This document shows positions 41,580 to 49,876 of a stretch of DNA of 64,000 nt, piece by piece; positions within the stretch are counted from its first letter, which is position 1, and every line of letters begins with the position of its first letter. The stretch is from the NCBI RefSeq assembly GCF_019402665.1, contig NZ_VSST01000037.1:186001-250000 (forward strand), in the 5' to 3' direction. Below the pieces are notes generated by a model. The model was not told the DNA's origin. It did no database searches and worked only from the letters and a program-made list of their open reading frames with translations. The stretch comes from Bradyrhizobium canariense. Lineage in GTDB: Bacteria > Pseudomonadota > Alphaproteobacteria > Rhizobiales > Xanthobacteraceae. Both the position numbers and the translations under genes were made by a program.

Positions 41580-42806
41580 ATGACTGCCGTTCGATTTCAG
41601 GTTGCGGGCGTACTGGCCGCATTCGCATTGTGCACTGCGATGGGCAGCCCGGCACTGGCGCAGAAGAAATACGACAGCGGCGCTTCCGATACCGAGATCA
41701 AGATCGGCAACATCATGCCCTATAGCGGCCCGGCCTCTGCCTACGCGGCGATCGGCAAGGCCGAGGAAGCCTATTTCAACAAGATCAATGCCGAGGGCGG
41801 CATCGGCGGCCGCAAGATCAAGTTCATCTCCTACGACGACGGCTATTCGCCGCCGAAGACGGTGGAGCAGGCCCGCAAGCTGGTCGAGAGCGACGGGGTG
41901 CTGCTGATCTTCGGCTCGCTCGGCACCTCCACCAACGGCGCCATTCGCAAATACATGAACGAGAAGAAGGTGCCGCAATTGTTCGTGGCGAGCGGCGCTT
42001 CGAAGTGGAACGATCCGAAGCAATATCCCTGGACCATGGGCTGGCAGCCGAGCTACGCGAGCGAGGCGCGCATCTACGCCAAGTACATCATGAAGGAGAA
42101 GCCGGACGGCAAGATCGGCGTGCTCTACCAGAACGACGATTTCGGCAAGGACTATCTCAAGGGGCTGAAGGACGGCCTTGGGCCCAAGGCCTCGATGATC
42201 GTGCTGGAAGACGGTTACGACACTTCGGAGCCGGCGATCGACGAGCACGTCGTGAAATTGAAGGCCTCCGGCGCCGACATCTTCGTCAGCATCACCACGC
42301 CGAAATTTGCAGCGCAAGCGATCAAGAAAGCGGCCGAGATCGGCTGGCATCCGGTCCACATCATCTCCAACGTCTCGGCTTCGGTCGGCGGCGTGCTCGA
42401 GCCGGCGGGGCTCGAGATCTCGCAAGGCATCCTGTCGGCGAGCTACACCAAGGACGGCTCCGACCCGCAATGGAATGCCGATGACGGCATGAAGAAGTTC
42501 TACAACTTCCTCGCCAAATACGATCCCAAGGCCAACAAGCTCGATGCCGGCGTGGTGTTCGGCTATGCCGCCGCGCAGACCATGGTGAAGGTGCTGCAAA
42601 TGTGCGGCGACGACCTCACCCGCGACAACGTCATGAAGCAGGCGGCAAGCCTGAAGGATTTCGAGCCCGACACCCTGTTGCCCGGCATCAAGATCAACAC
42701 CGCAGCCGATAATTTCGCCCCGATCGAGCAGCTCCAGATGATGCGGTTCAAGGGTCGGAAATGGGAGCTGTTCGGGGACATCATCTCGAGCGAGCTCGGC
42801 CACTGA
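41580..42806 (+). CDS. Liv-type periplasmic binding protein, copy 2 of 3
   Basis: A 408-residue paralogue. The ATG at 41580 follows GGTGGAGAAAG; signal peptide VAGVLAAFALCTAMG with cleavage after ALAQ; mature part KKYDSGASDTEIKIGNIMPY. It differs from copy 1 in ligand-pocket neighbourhoods (SLGTSTNGAIRKYMNEKK in place of PLGTPSNSAIQKYLNAKK), which may mean a different ligand. It lies between two terminators and so should have its own promoter in 41521-41570. Confidence 0.9.
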   Translation: MTAVRFQVAGVLAAFALCTAMGSPALAQKKYDSGASDTEIKIGNIMPYSGPASAYAAIGKAEEAYFNKINAEGGIGGRKIKFISYDDGYSPPKTVEQARKLVESDGVLLIFGSLGTSTNGAIRKYMNEKKVPQLFVASGASKWNDPKQYPWTMGWQPSYASEARIYAKYIMKEKPDGKIGVLYQNDDFGKDYLKGLKDGLGPKASMIVLEDGYDTSEPAIDEHVVKLKASGADIFVSITTPKFAAQAIKKAAEIGWHPVHIISNVSASVGGVLEPAGLEISQGILSASYTKDGSDPQWNADDGMKKFYNFLAKYDPKANKLDAGVVFGYAAAQTMVKVLQMCGDDLTRDNVMKQAASLKDFEPDTLLPGIKINTAADNFAPIEQLQMMRFKGRKWELFGDIISSELGH

Positions 42807-42911
42807 AGCCACGCAACTCAAACTCGCTCCAGATCGGTTCGTCAACTCAGACGGATGCACCTTCTCGCAGTCGCACACGAGCGCGCGGGCGCCCCTGACT
42901 ACTAAAGAAGC

Positions 42912-42943
42912 AGCCCCTGCGCCCCCGCCGCAGGGGCTTTCTG
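42912..42943 (+). terminator. Probable terminator after binding protein 2
   Basis: AGCCCCTGCG, a 7-base loop, CGCAGGGGCT, then TTTCTG. Good stem but a short T-run. Confidence 0.75.
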
Positions 42944-43045
42944 TTGAAGGCGTCCGGTAAATCGTATTGAATTGCGGCTGCGTCACCAAAAACAGGCAAC
43001 ACAAGAAAAGGGACGCGCACACACCAAGAAAATAGGGAGATAGGA

Positions 43046-44275
43046 ATGCCCGCTGTCACCGGCAAACTTGCGGCCGCGTCACTCGCGCTCGCGCTCATTG
43101 CGGCCTCGGCCTCCACTGCATCGGCCCAGAAGAAATACGATACCGGCGCGACCGATACCGAGATCAAGATCGGCAACATCATGCCCTACAGCGGACCGGC
43201 CTCCGCCTACGGCATCATCGGACGGACGGAAGCGGCCTATTTCAAGAAGATCAACGACGAAGGCGGCATCAACGGCCGCAAGATCAACTTCATCAGCTAC
43301 GATGACGCCTACTCGCCGCCGAAGACGGTGGAGCAGGCGCGCAAGCTGGTCGAGAGCGACGAGGTGCTGTTCATCTTCAACTCGCTCGGCACGCCGCCGA
43401 ACTCCGCGATTCACAAATACATGAACTCGAAGAAGGTGCCGCAGCTCTTCGTCGCGACCGGCGCCACCAAGTGGAACGACCCGAAGGATTTCCCCTGGAC
43501 CATGGGCTGGCAGCCCAATTACCAGAGCGAGACGCAGATCTACGCGAAATGGCTGCTCAAGAACAAGCCGGATGCCAAGATCGCCGTGCTGTTCCAAAAC
43601 GACGATTACGGCAAGGATTATCTCAAGGGCCTGAAGGACGGCCTCGGCGCCAAGGCCGCGTCGATGATCGTCATGGAGGAGAGCTACGAGACCTCCGAGC
43701 CGACCATCGACAACCACATCGTCAAGCTGAAATCGACCGGTGCCGACGTCTTCATGAACATCACGACGCCGAAATTCGCGGCGCAGGCAATCAAGAAGAA
43801 TGCCGAGATCGGCTGGAAGCCGCTGCACTTCCTCAACAACGTCTCGGCGTCCGTCGGCAGCGTGCTCAAGCCCGCCGGGTTCGAGAACTCGCAGGACATC
43901 ATCTCCGCCGACTACCTGAAGGACATTTCGGATCCGGCGTGGAACAGCGATCCCGGCATGAAGGACTTCGTCGCGTTCATGAACAAGTACTTTCCGGACG
44001 GCGACAAGCTCGACCACGGCACCATCGTCGGCTACGGCGTGGCGCAGACCCTGGTCCAAGTCCTCAAGCAGTGCGGCGACGATCTCACGCGCGCGAACGT
44101 CATGAAGCAGGCCGCCAGCCTGAAGAACTTCCGCACCGAAGTGCTGCTGCCGGGCGTGCAGATCAACACCTCTCCGACCGACTTCGCGCCGATCAGCCAG
44201 CTCCAGCTCGAGAAGTTCAAGGGCGACAAGTGGGAGCTGTTCGGTGACGTGATCAGCGCCGACGTCGGCGGCTAA
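43046..44275 (+). CDS. Liv-type periplasmic binding protein, copy 3 of 3
   Basis: A 409-residue paralogue closest by eye to copy 1 (shared NSLGTPPNSAIHKYMNSKKV / GINGRKINF). ATG 43046 with GGGAGATAGGA ahead; signal peptide LAAASLALALIAASASTA cleaved near SAQ. It lies between terminators, so is presumably transcribed alone from the 240-base gap before it. Confidence 0.9.
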   Translation: MPAVTGKLAAASLALALIAASASTASAQKKYDTGATDTEIKIGNIMPYSGPASAYGIIGRTEAAYFKKINDEGGINGRKINFISYDDAYSPPKTVEQARKLVESDEVLFIFNSLGTPPNSAIHKYMNSKKVPQLFVATGATKWNDPKDFPWTMGWQPNYQSETQIYAKWLLKNKPDAKIAVLFQNDDYGKDYLKGLKDGLGAKAASMIVMEESYETSEPTIDNHIVKLKSTGADVFMNITTPKFAAQAIKKNAEIGWKPLHFLNNVSASVGSVLKPAGFENSQDIISADYLKDISDPAWNSDPGMKDFVAFMNKYFPDGDKLDHGTIVGYGVAQTLVQVLKQCGDDLTRANVMKQAASLKNFRTEVLLPGVQINTSPTDFAPISQLQLEKFKGDKWELFGDVISADVGG

Positions 44276-44300
44276 CCGCCTGATACCCACGACGATGAAA

Positions 44301-44330
44301 ACCCCCTGCGAACCATCGCAGGGGGTTTTT
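44301..44330 (+). terminator. Rho-independent terminator after binding protein 3
   Basis: CCCCCTGCGA-ACCA-TCGCAGGGGG followed by TTTTT. It strongly resembles the terminator at 41492 (same GCGAACxATCGC core), as expected if gene and terminator were duplicated together. Confidence 0.9.
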
Positions 44331-44468
44331 GCTTGCGCGTCGATTATGATCACGCGATTGCACAATCGAATGATGGTGAAGCCGGCTTACGCTTTGGCGC
44401 ATGATGCGGTAGGCAGGTGAGCGGCGCGTTTGCCGCCAGTCTTTCCTGTCCGCTCAAGGCCCTTCGTC

Positions 44469-45752
44469 ATGTCCGATCGACGCCCCCTGCTCCGCGCGCT
44501 CTACGACGCCGCCGTTGCCGCCGCTCATCCGAGCACGATTCTGGCGCCGCACCTGCGGCCCGCGCCAAGGGGACGCGTGATCTGTCTCGCCGCCGGCAAG
44601 GGCGCGGCCGCGATGGCCGCCGCCGCCGAGCGGCATTATCTCGACGCGCTCGGGCTCGCACCGGAACGCCTGGTCGGCATTGCCACCACGCGCCACGGCT
44701 ACGGCGTGCCGACCCGCCGCATCCGCGTGGTCGAGGCCGGTCATCCCGTGCCTGACGAAGCCGGCCTGAAGGGCGCGGCCGATACGCTCGCGCTCGCAGC
44801 CGAGGCAGGGCCGGACGATTTGCTCCTGGTGCTGCTCACCGGCGGCGGCTCCGCGAACTGGATCGCGCCCGTGGACGGCATCAGCTTCGCGCAGAAGCAG
44901 GCGGTCAACAAGGCGCTGCTTCGCTCCGGCGCGCCGATCGGCGAGATGAATGTCGTGCGCAAGCATCTGTCGCGGATCAAGGGTGGGCGGCTGGCGCGCG
45001 CGGGCAAAAATGCCGCCGAGATCGTGACGCTCGCGATCTCCGACGTGCCGCATGACGATCCCTCCGCGATCGCCTCCGGTCCGACCGTGCCCGATCCGAC
45101 CACGCTCAATGATGCGCGCGCCATCGTCACCAAATACAAGCTCGATATCGACGATGCCGTCCGCCGCGCGCTGGATGACCCCGCCAACGAAAGCTGCAAG
45201 CCCGGTGATGCCGCCTTCGCGCGCGCGCATTTCGAATTGATCGCACGCCCGAAGCAATCGCTCGACGCCGCGGTGAAACTCGCGCAGGAGGCCGGTTACG
45301 AGACGATCGATCTCGGCGCCGACCTCGAAGGCGAGGCCCGCGACGTTGCCGCCGCTCATGCCAGGCTGGCGCTTCAGGCCCGTGCACAGGGCAAGCGCGT
45401 GGCGATCCTCTCCGGCGGCGAGCTCACGGTCACCGTGCGTGGCGATGGCCGCGGCGGCCCGAACCAGGAATACGCGCTGGCGCTCGCCGGCCTCTTGAAG
45501 GACACGCCTGACATCTCCGCGCTCGCCGGCGACACCGACGGCGCCGATGGCGGCGCCGGCCACCCCACCGACCCCGCCGGCGCGCTGATCGACGCGGCGA
45601 CGTTCGCGAAGATGAGGGCGCAGGGGCTGCAGCCGCAGGCCTATCTCGACAACAACGATGCGACGACGTTCTTCGAGGCGACGGGCGACCTGTTGCTGCC
45701 GGGTCCCACGCTGACCAATGTGAACGATATCCGGGTGATCCTGGTCGACTGA
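44469..45752 (+). CDS. Glycerate 2-kinase family protein (DUF4147 / MOFRL)
   Basis: A 427-residue two-domain protein. N-terminal domain with VICLAAGKGAAAMAAAAE, VEAGHPVPDEAGL and LLVLLTGGGSANW; then VRKHLSRIKGGRLARA and ISDVPHDDPSAIASGPTVPDPTT; C-terminal MOFRL domain with AILSGGELTVTVRGDGRGGPNQEYAL and DTDGADGGAGHPTDPAGALID. The family phosphorylates glycerate to 2-phosphoglycerate in glyoxylate, hydroxypyruvate and serine-cycle metabolism. ATG 44469; weak ribosome-binding site. It appears monocistronic. Confidence 0.9.
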   Translation: MSDRRPLLRALYDAAVAAAHPSTILAPHLRPAPRGRVICLAAGKGAAAMAAAAERHYLDALGLAPERLVGIATTRHGYGVPTRRIRVVEAGHPVPDEAGLKGAADTLALAAEAGPDDLLLVLLTGGGSANWIAPVDGISFAQKQAVNKALLRSGAPIGEMNVVRKHLSRIKGGRLARAGKNAAEIVTLAISDVPHDDPSAIASGPTVPDPTTLNDARAIVTKYKLDIDDAVRRALDDPANESCKPGDAAFARAHFELIARPKQSLDAAVKLAQEAGYETIDLGADLEGEARDVAAAHARLALQARAQGKRVAILSGGELTVTVRGDGRGGPNQEYALALAGLLKDTPDISALAGDTDGADGGAGHPTDPAGALIDAATFAKMRAQGLQPQAYLDNNDATTFFEATGDLLLPGPTLTNVNDIRVILVD

Positions 45753-45885
45753 TCGGGCGGCATCGCCATCCCGCCGGCACCGCGCGCGGTTCGGCGGGAC
45801 GACATGGTTAACGATCTCTGAATTCTTGTCGGCGTCCTCTTTTCCAGGGGGCGGGCATCGCCGCCCTTAACCTCGCGTTCGCCGC

Positions 45886-45910
45886 AGTTTCAGGAACATG
45901 TCCCGAAACT
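45886..45910. promoter_or_regulatory. Imperfect 25-base palindrome before the GGDEF-EAL gene
   Basis: AGTTTC-AGGAACATGTCCC-GAAACT: 6-base outer arms match exactly and the interior partly (GGA/TCC). It lies about 65 bases before the ATG at 45975, a suitable position for an operator or a leader hairpin. Confidence 0.3.
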
Positions 45911-45974
45911 GGGCGAATTGTTGGGCTGATTCACCACCGCCTGCTCTAATCGCGTCGTTTCGGGGGCAAGGCGC

Positions 45975-48071
45975 ATGGCGGAGAATGATCAGGAGGTCGC
46001 AAGCATTGATCCGCTCGTGCTCGGCGAGCTGCTCAAGTGCGCCGCCAATAATCTGTGGCTCGGGATCATCCTGTTCGGCAGCGACCGCAGGGTCATTTTC
46101 TGCAATCCGCGCTACCGCGAGATGTACGCGCTCTCGCCCGAGCAGGTGCACCCGGGCACGCCGATCAAGGACCTGATCCAGCATCGGCTCGAACTGGGCC
46201 TGAACATCGGCGGAGAAGCCGGCGCCTATGTCCGTGCCCGCACCGAGGGTTCGGTCGTCAGCGAGCAGACGGTTCAGCAGTTCGCCGACGGACGAATCAT
46301 CGCCTACACCATCCATCCCCTGCCCGACGGCGGCGGCATGGCGACGCACGAGGACATTACAGAGCGCGAAGAGCTCAGTGCGCGGCTACAGGAACGCAAT
46401 TTCCAGTTCGACATCGCGATCAACAACATGTCGCAGGGACTTTGCTTCTTCAGCGCCGACCATCGGCTGCTGGTCTGCAACACGCACTATATCGAAATGT
46501 ACGGCCTGCCGCCCGACCGCGTTCGTCCGGGCACGCCACTCCAGGAGATCCTCGACCTGCGCTTCGAAGCCGGCAGCGTGCCGGCCATGACGCGCGAGGA
46601 ATACGCCACATGGCGGACCGATGTCGCCACGTCGGCCGAGGCCATGGACAGCATCGTCGAGATGCGGAACGGGCGGACCTTCAAGATCAGGCACCGACCG
46701 ATGCCCGATCTCGGATGGGTCGCGACCCACGAAGACATCACCGAGCAGCGCAAGGCGGAATTGCAGATCGCGCATATGGCGCACCACGACGCGCTGACGG
46801 ACCTCGTCAATCGCGCCCTGCTCGGTCAGCGCCTCAAGCAGGCGCTCGAACAGGGTGGGATGTTCGCGATCCACCACATCGATCTCGACAAGTTCAAGGC
46901 CGTCAACGACACCCTTGGCCATCAGGCCGGCGACATCCTGCTGCAGGATGTCAGCCGCCGCCTCAAGCAGCTCGCCCGCGACAGCGATACCGTCGCGCGT
47001 ATGGGTGGCGATGAATTCGTCATCCTCCAGTCGCCGATCTCCGATTCGAGCGAAGCGGACCTGCTGGCGCGCGATGTGGTCAGCACGCTGAGTGCTCCGT
47101 TCGGGCTCGACGGACACCAGGCTATTGTGGGCGCGAGCGTCGGGATCGCCATTGCGCCCGGCGACGGCTCGACGCCCGAGCAACTCCTGCACAATGCCGA
47201 TCTGGCCCTGTATCGCGCGAAAAGCGACGGCCGCGGCATGCACTGCTTCTTCGAACCGGCCATGGGCGAAGAGGCGCAAAGCCGCCGCGCGCTGGAGCAG
47301 GACCTGCACAACGGCCTTGCCGCCGGCGAGTTCGAACTGCACTACCAGCCGGTCGTGAAGACCGACGGCGGCGAGATCAGCGGCTTCGAAGCCTTGATCC
47401 GGTGGCGACATCCACGACGCGGACTGGTCGCGCCGAACAGCTTTATCCCGCTTGCGGAAGAGATCGGCCTGATCGTGCCGATCGGTGAGTGGGTGATCCG
47501 GCAGGCCTGTGCCACTGCAAGCCGGTGGCCGGACCATCTGCACGTCGCCGTCAATATCTCGGCGGTGCAATTCCGCCAGCCGGGCCTGACCGAGGTGATC
47601 GTCGGCACCCTGGCGGCCTCTGGCCTCGATCCGCGGCGGCTGGAGATCGAGATCACGGAAAGCGTTTTGCTGCAGGACAGGCATGGGACGCTGACGACGC
47701 TGCACCAGCTCCGGGCACTCGGCATCAAGGTCGCCATGGACGATTTCGGCACCGGTTATTCGTCATTGACCTATCTGCAATGCTTCCCCTTCGACAAGAT
47801 CAAGATCGACCGGTCGTTCGTCAGCGGCGTGGAAAACAATGCGGCATCCCTCAGCATCGTGCGCGCGGTGGCGGCACTGGCGCGCGGGATGGGCATGACG
47901 ACGACCGCGGAGGGCGTGGAGACCGAGGAGCAAAGGGATCGGATCGCAGCGGAGGGCTGCACCGAAATGCAGGGCTATCTGTTCAGCCCGCCCTTGCCCG
48001 CCGTGGAAATCGAGCGCCGTTTCCTGTCCGCGGAAGCACCTGCCATGCCCGACCGGTTCGCTGCGGCATAA
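45975..48071 (+). CDS. PAS-PAS-GGDEF-EAL cyclic-di-GMP protein
   Basis: A 698-residue soluble protein with two PAS-type domains (about 15-130 and 140-255, both ending in a THEDITE linker), GGDEF (about 265-425) and EAL (about 437-680). The cyclase motif is intact, GGDEF at residues 344-348, with the inhibitory RxxD site RDSD at 335-338. The EAL part keeps EALIRW (472-477), IEITESVLL, DDFGTGYSSL and KIDRSFV. It could therefore both make and break c-di-GMP. There is no membrane segment, so an internal signal (haem, flavin or small molecule in the PAS domains) is likely; which one cannot be told. It appears monocistronic. Confidence 0.93.
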   Translation: MAENDQEVASIDPLVLGELLKCAANNLWLGIILFGSDRRVIFCNPRYREMYALSPEQVHPGTPIKDLIQHRLELGLNIGGEAGAYVRARTEGSVVSEQTVQQFADGRIIAYTIHPLPDGGGMATHEDITEREELSARLQERNFQFDIAINNMSQGLCFFSADHRLLVCNTHYIEMYGLPPDRVRPGTPLQEILDLRFEAGSVPAMTREEYATWRTDVATSAEAMDSIVEMRNGRTFKIRHRPMPDLGWVATHEDITEQRKAELQIAHMAHHDALTDLVNRALLGQRLKQALEQGGMFAIHHIDLDKFKAVNDTLGHQAGDILLQDVSRRLKQLARDSDTVARMGGDEFVILQSPISDSSEADLLARDVVSTLSAPFGLDGHQAIVGASVGIAIAPGDGSTPEQLLHNADLALYRAKSDGRGMHCFFEPAMGEEAQSRRALEQDLHNGLAAGEFELHYQPVVKTDGGEISGFEALIRWRHPRRGLVAPNSFIPLAEEIGLIVPIGEWVIRQACATASRWPDHLHVAVNISAVQFRQPGLTEVIVGTLAASGLDPRRLEIEITESVLLQDRHGTLTTLHQLRALGIKVAMDDFGTGYSSLTYLQCFPFDKIKIDRSFVSGVENNAASLSIVRAVAALARGMGMTTTAEGVETEEQRDRIAAEGCTEMQGYLFSPPLPAVEIERRFLSAEAPAMPDRFAAA

Positions 48072-48130
48072 CCGCGGCCAGCCCGCCCGCGCTTCCGGGT
48101 TTGATGCCCGGTCGCCGGGGCAATCAACCG

Positions 48131-48652
48131 TCAAAACTCGTTGGCGATCTTCGAGAGCATCCCGAGCAGGGCTGCGCGGTTGGACGGCCCGAGCACCTCG
48201 TTCAGCCGCGCCTCGTGCTTGGTGGCGACGAGCTTCTTGGCGCGGGCCAGCACGGCCTTGCCCTTGTCGGTCAGCACCAGGATGTGCGAGCGGCGGTCGT
48301 TGGTGGAGCGGATCCGCGCGCAAAGGTCGCGGCTCTCGAGATTGTCGAGCATCGCCACGAAGTTCGGGCGCAGGATGCCGAGGGTGGAGGCGATCTCGGT
48401 CTGGTTACGGCCGGGGTTTTTCTCGACCAGCAGCAGCACGGAGAACTGCGCCGGCGTGAGCTGGAGCGAGGCCATGCAGCGCAGGAAGTTCTCGAACACC
48501 TTGAGCTGTGCCCGCTTCAGGACATAGCCGAGCTGCTCCGAGAGCTCGCCGAGCTGGAGGGCTTCGCCAGGCCCGTCGGCCGCGTCCTTGCGGCCCTTGG
48601 CGGTCTCGGCGGGTTTTTCAGAGGACTTTTCAGCGGTTTTGGAAACGGTCAT
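48131..48652 (-). CDS. MarR family transcriptional regulator
   Basis: A 173-residue regulator. After a Lys/Glu-rich N-terminal tail (about 1-35), the winged helix shows LTPAQFSVLLLVEKNPGRNQTEIASTLGI, RPNFVAMLDNLESRDL and the wing RSTNDRRSHILVLTDKGK. MarR proteins usually repress divergent genes and respond to aromatic or CoA-thioester ligands. It is divergent from the second liv-type cluster, with a strong inverted repeat between, so it is the likely regulator of that cluster and of itself. Confidence 0.92.
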   Translation of the reverse strand: MTVSKTAEKSSEKPAETAKGRKDAADGPGEALQLGELSEQLGYVLKRAQLKVFENFLRCMASLQLTPAQFSVLLLVEKNPGRNQTEIASTLGILRPNFVAMLDNLESRDLCARIRSTNDRRSHILVLTDKGKAVLARAKKLVATKHEARLNEVLGPSNRAALLGMLSKIANEF

Positions 48653-48709
48653 CGCCTCATGCTCGCAATCCCGTTAAGTTCGGGAGGATCGTTCGCCACT
48701 CTTGATGTT

Positions 48710-48743
48710 ATATTTGATAATTGTTATGGACCATATCAAATAT
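48710..48743. promoter_or_regulatory. Inverted repeat between marR-type gene and liv-type cluster (candidate operator)
   Basis: ATATTTGATA at 48710-48719 and its exact complement TATCAAATAT at 48734-48743, separated by 14 bases. Left-to-right centre spacing is about 24 bases, slightly over two helical turns. It is AT-rich in a GC-rich genome, 58 bases before the MarR start and 86 before the permease start. Confidence 0.7.
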
Positions 48744-48828
48744 CGTCAGCGCTGTTCAATGGCTGTGAGCGGACCGTCCACCACAATCAGGGGACCGGTC
48801 CTGAATCTTTGAGGGGGAGCGTCCGGTC

Positions 48829-49869
48829 TTGAATACCACCATCATGCTGTTCCTGCTGCAGGACGGCATCACCAATGGCGCGATTTATGCGCTGCTCGGC
48901 CTGGCGCTGGTGCTGGTGTTCGCCGTCACCCGCGTCATCCTCATCCCGCAGGGCGAATTCGTCACCTATGGCGCGCTGACCTATGCCTCGCTGGCCGCGG
49001 GCCAGATGCCGGGTACGGCGAAACTCGCGTTCGCCCTGGGCCTTGGCGCCTTCGCGTTCGACCTGTTCGCCGCGCGCAAGGCGCTGCACGGGCGCCTGGT
49101 GCTGCGCAGCATCCTGACCAACATCGTGCTGCCGGCCATCGTGCTGGCGCTGACTGTCTACTACGCCGCTCAGAAGCCGCCGGTTGCGGTCTGCATCGCG
49201 CTGTCGCTGGTGATCGTGGCGATGATCGGCCTGTTTCTCTACCGCATCGCATTCCAGCCGCTGGCGCACACCTCCGTGCTGGTGCTGCTGATCGCCTCGG
49301 TGGGCGTCCATCTCGCACTTCAGGGTTTAGGCCTATTGTTCTTCGGCGCCGAAGGTCAGCGCGGACCTGCCGTACTGTCGGGATCTTTCACCACCGGCGC
49401 GCTGCGCTTCACAGGCCAGAGCATCACGGTCTACGGCATTACCATCGCCTTCATCGTCGGGCTGTGGCTGTTCTTCGGGCTGACACTCTACGGCAAGGCG
49501 CTGCGCGCGACCGCCGTGAACCGGCTCGGTGCCCGGCTCGTCGGCATCCGCACCACGCTATCCGGGCAGATCGCCTTCCTGCTGGCGTCCGTCATCGGCG
49601 CACTGTCGGGCATCATGATCGTGCCGATCACGACGCTCTATTACGACTCGGGCTTCCTGATCGGCCTGAAGGGCTTTGTCGCCGCGATCATCGGCGGGCT
49701 TGTCAGCTACCCCCTCACCGCGGTCGCGGCGCTGGTCGTCGGCATCGTCGAGGCGTTCTCGTCCTTCTATGCCTCCAACTACAAGGAGGTGATCGTTTTC
49801 ATGCTCTTGATTCCCGTGCTGCTGCTGCGCTCGCTCGCAGCGCCTGCGGTCGAGGAAGAGAAGGACTGA
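48829..49869 (+). CDS. livH: Liv-type ABC permease (LivH-like), second cluster
   Basis: A 346-residue permease. The start is probably TTG at 48829 (NTTIMLFLLQDGITNGAIYAL), 10 bases after GAGGGGGA; an ATG at 48844 is an alternative but lies too far from that site. It is longer than the first LivH because of an insertion with two helices around ARKALHGRLVLRSILTNIV. Other conserved parts are VFAVTRVILIPQGEFVTYG and GKALRATAVNRLGARLVGI. Confidence 0.9.
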   Translation: MNTTIMLFLLQDGITNGAIYALLGLALVLVFAVTRVILIPQGEFVTYGALTYASLAAGQMPGTAKLAFALGLGAFAFDLFAARKALHGRLVLRSILTNIVLPAIVLALTVYYAAQKPPVAVCIALSLVIVAMIGLFLYRIAFQPLAHTSVLVLLIASVGVHLALQGLGLLFFGAEGQRGPAVLSGSFTTGALRFTGQSITVYGITIAFIVGLWLFFGLTLYGKALRATAVNRLGARLVGIRTTLSGQIAFLLASVIGALSGIMIVPITTLYYDSGFLIGLKGFVAAIIGGLVSYPLTAVAALVVGIVEAFSSFYASNYKEVIVFMLLIPVLLLRSLAAPAVEEEKD

Positions 49870-49876
49870 CGCCAAA

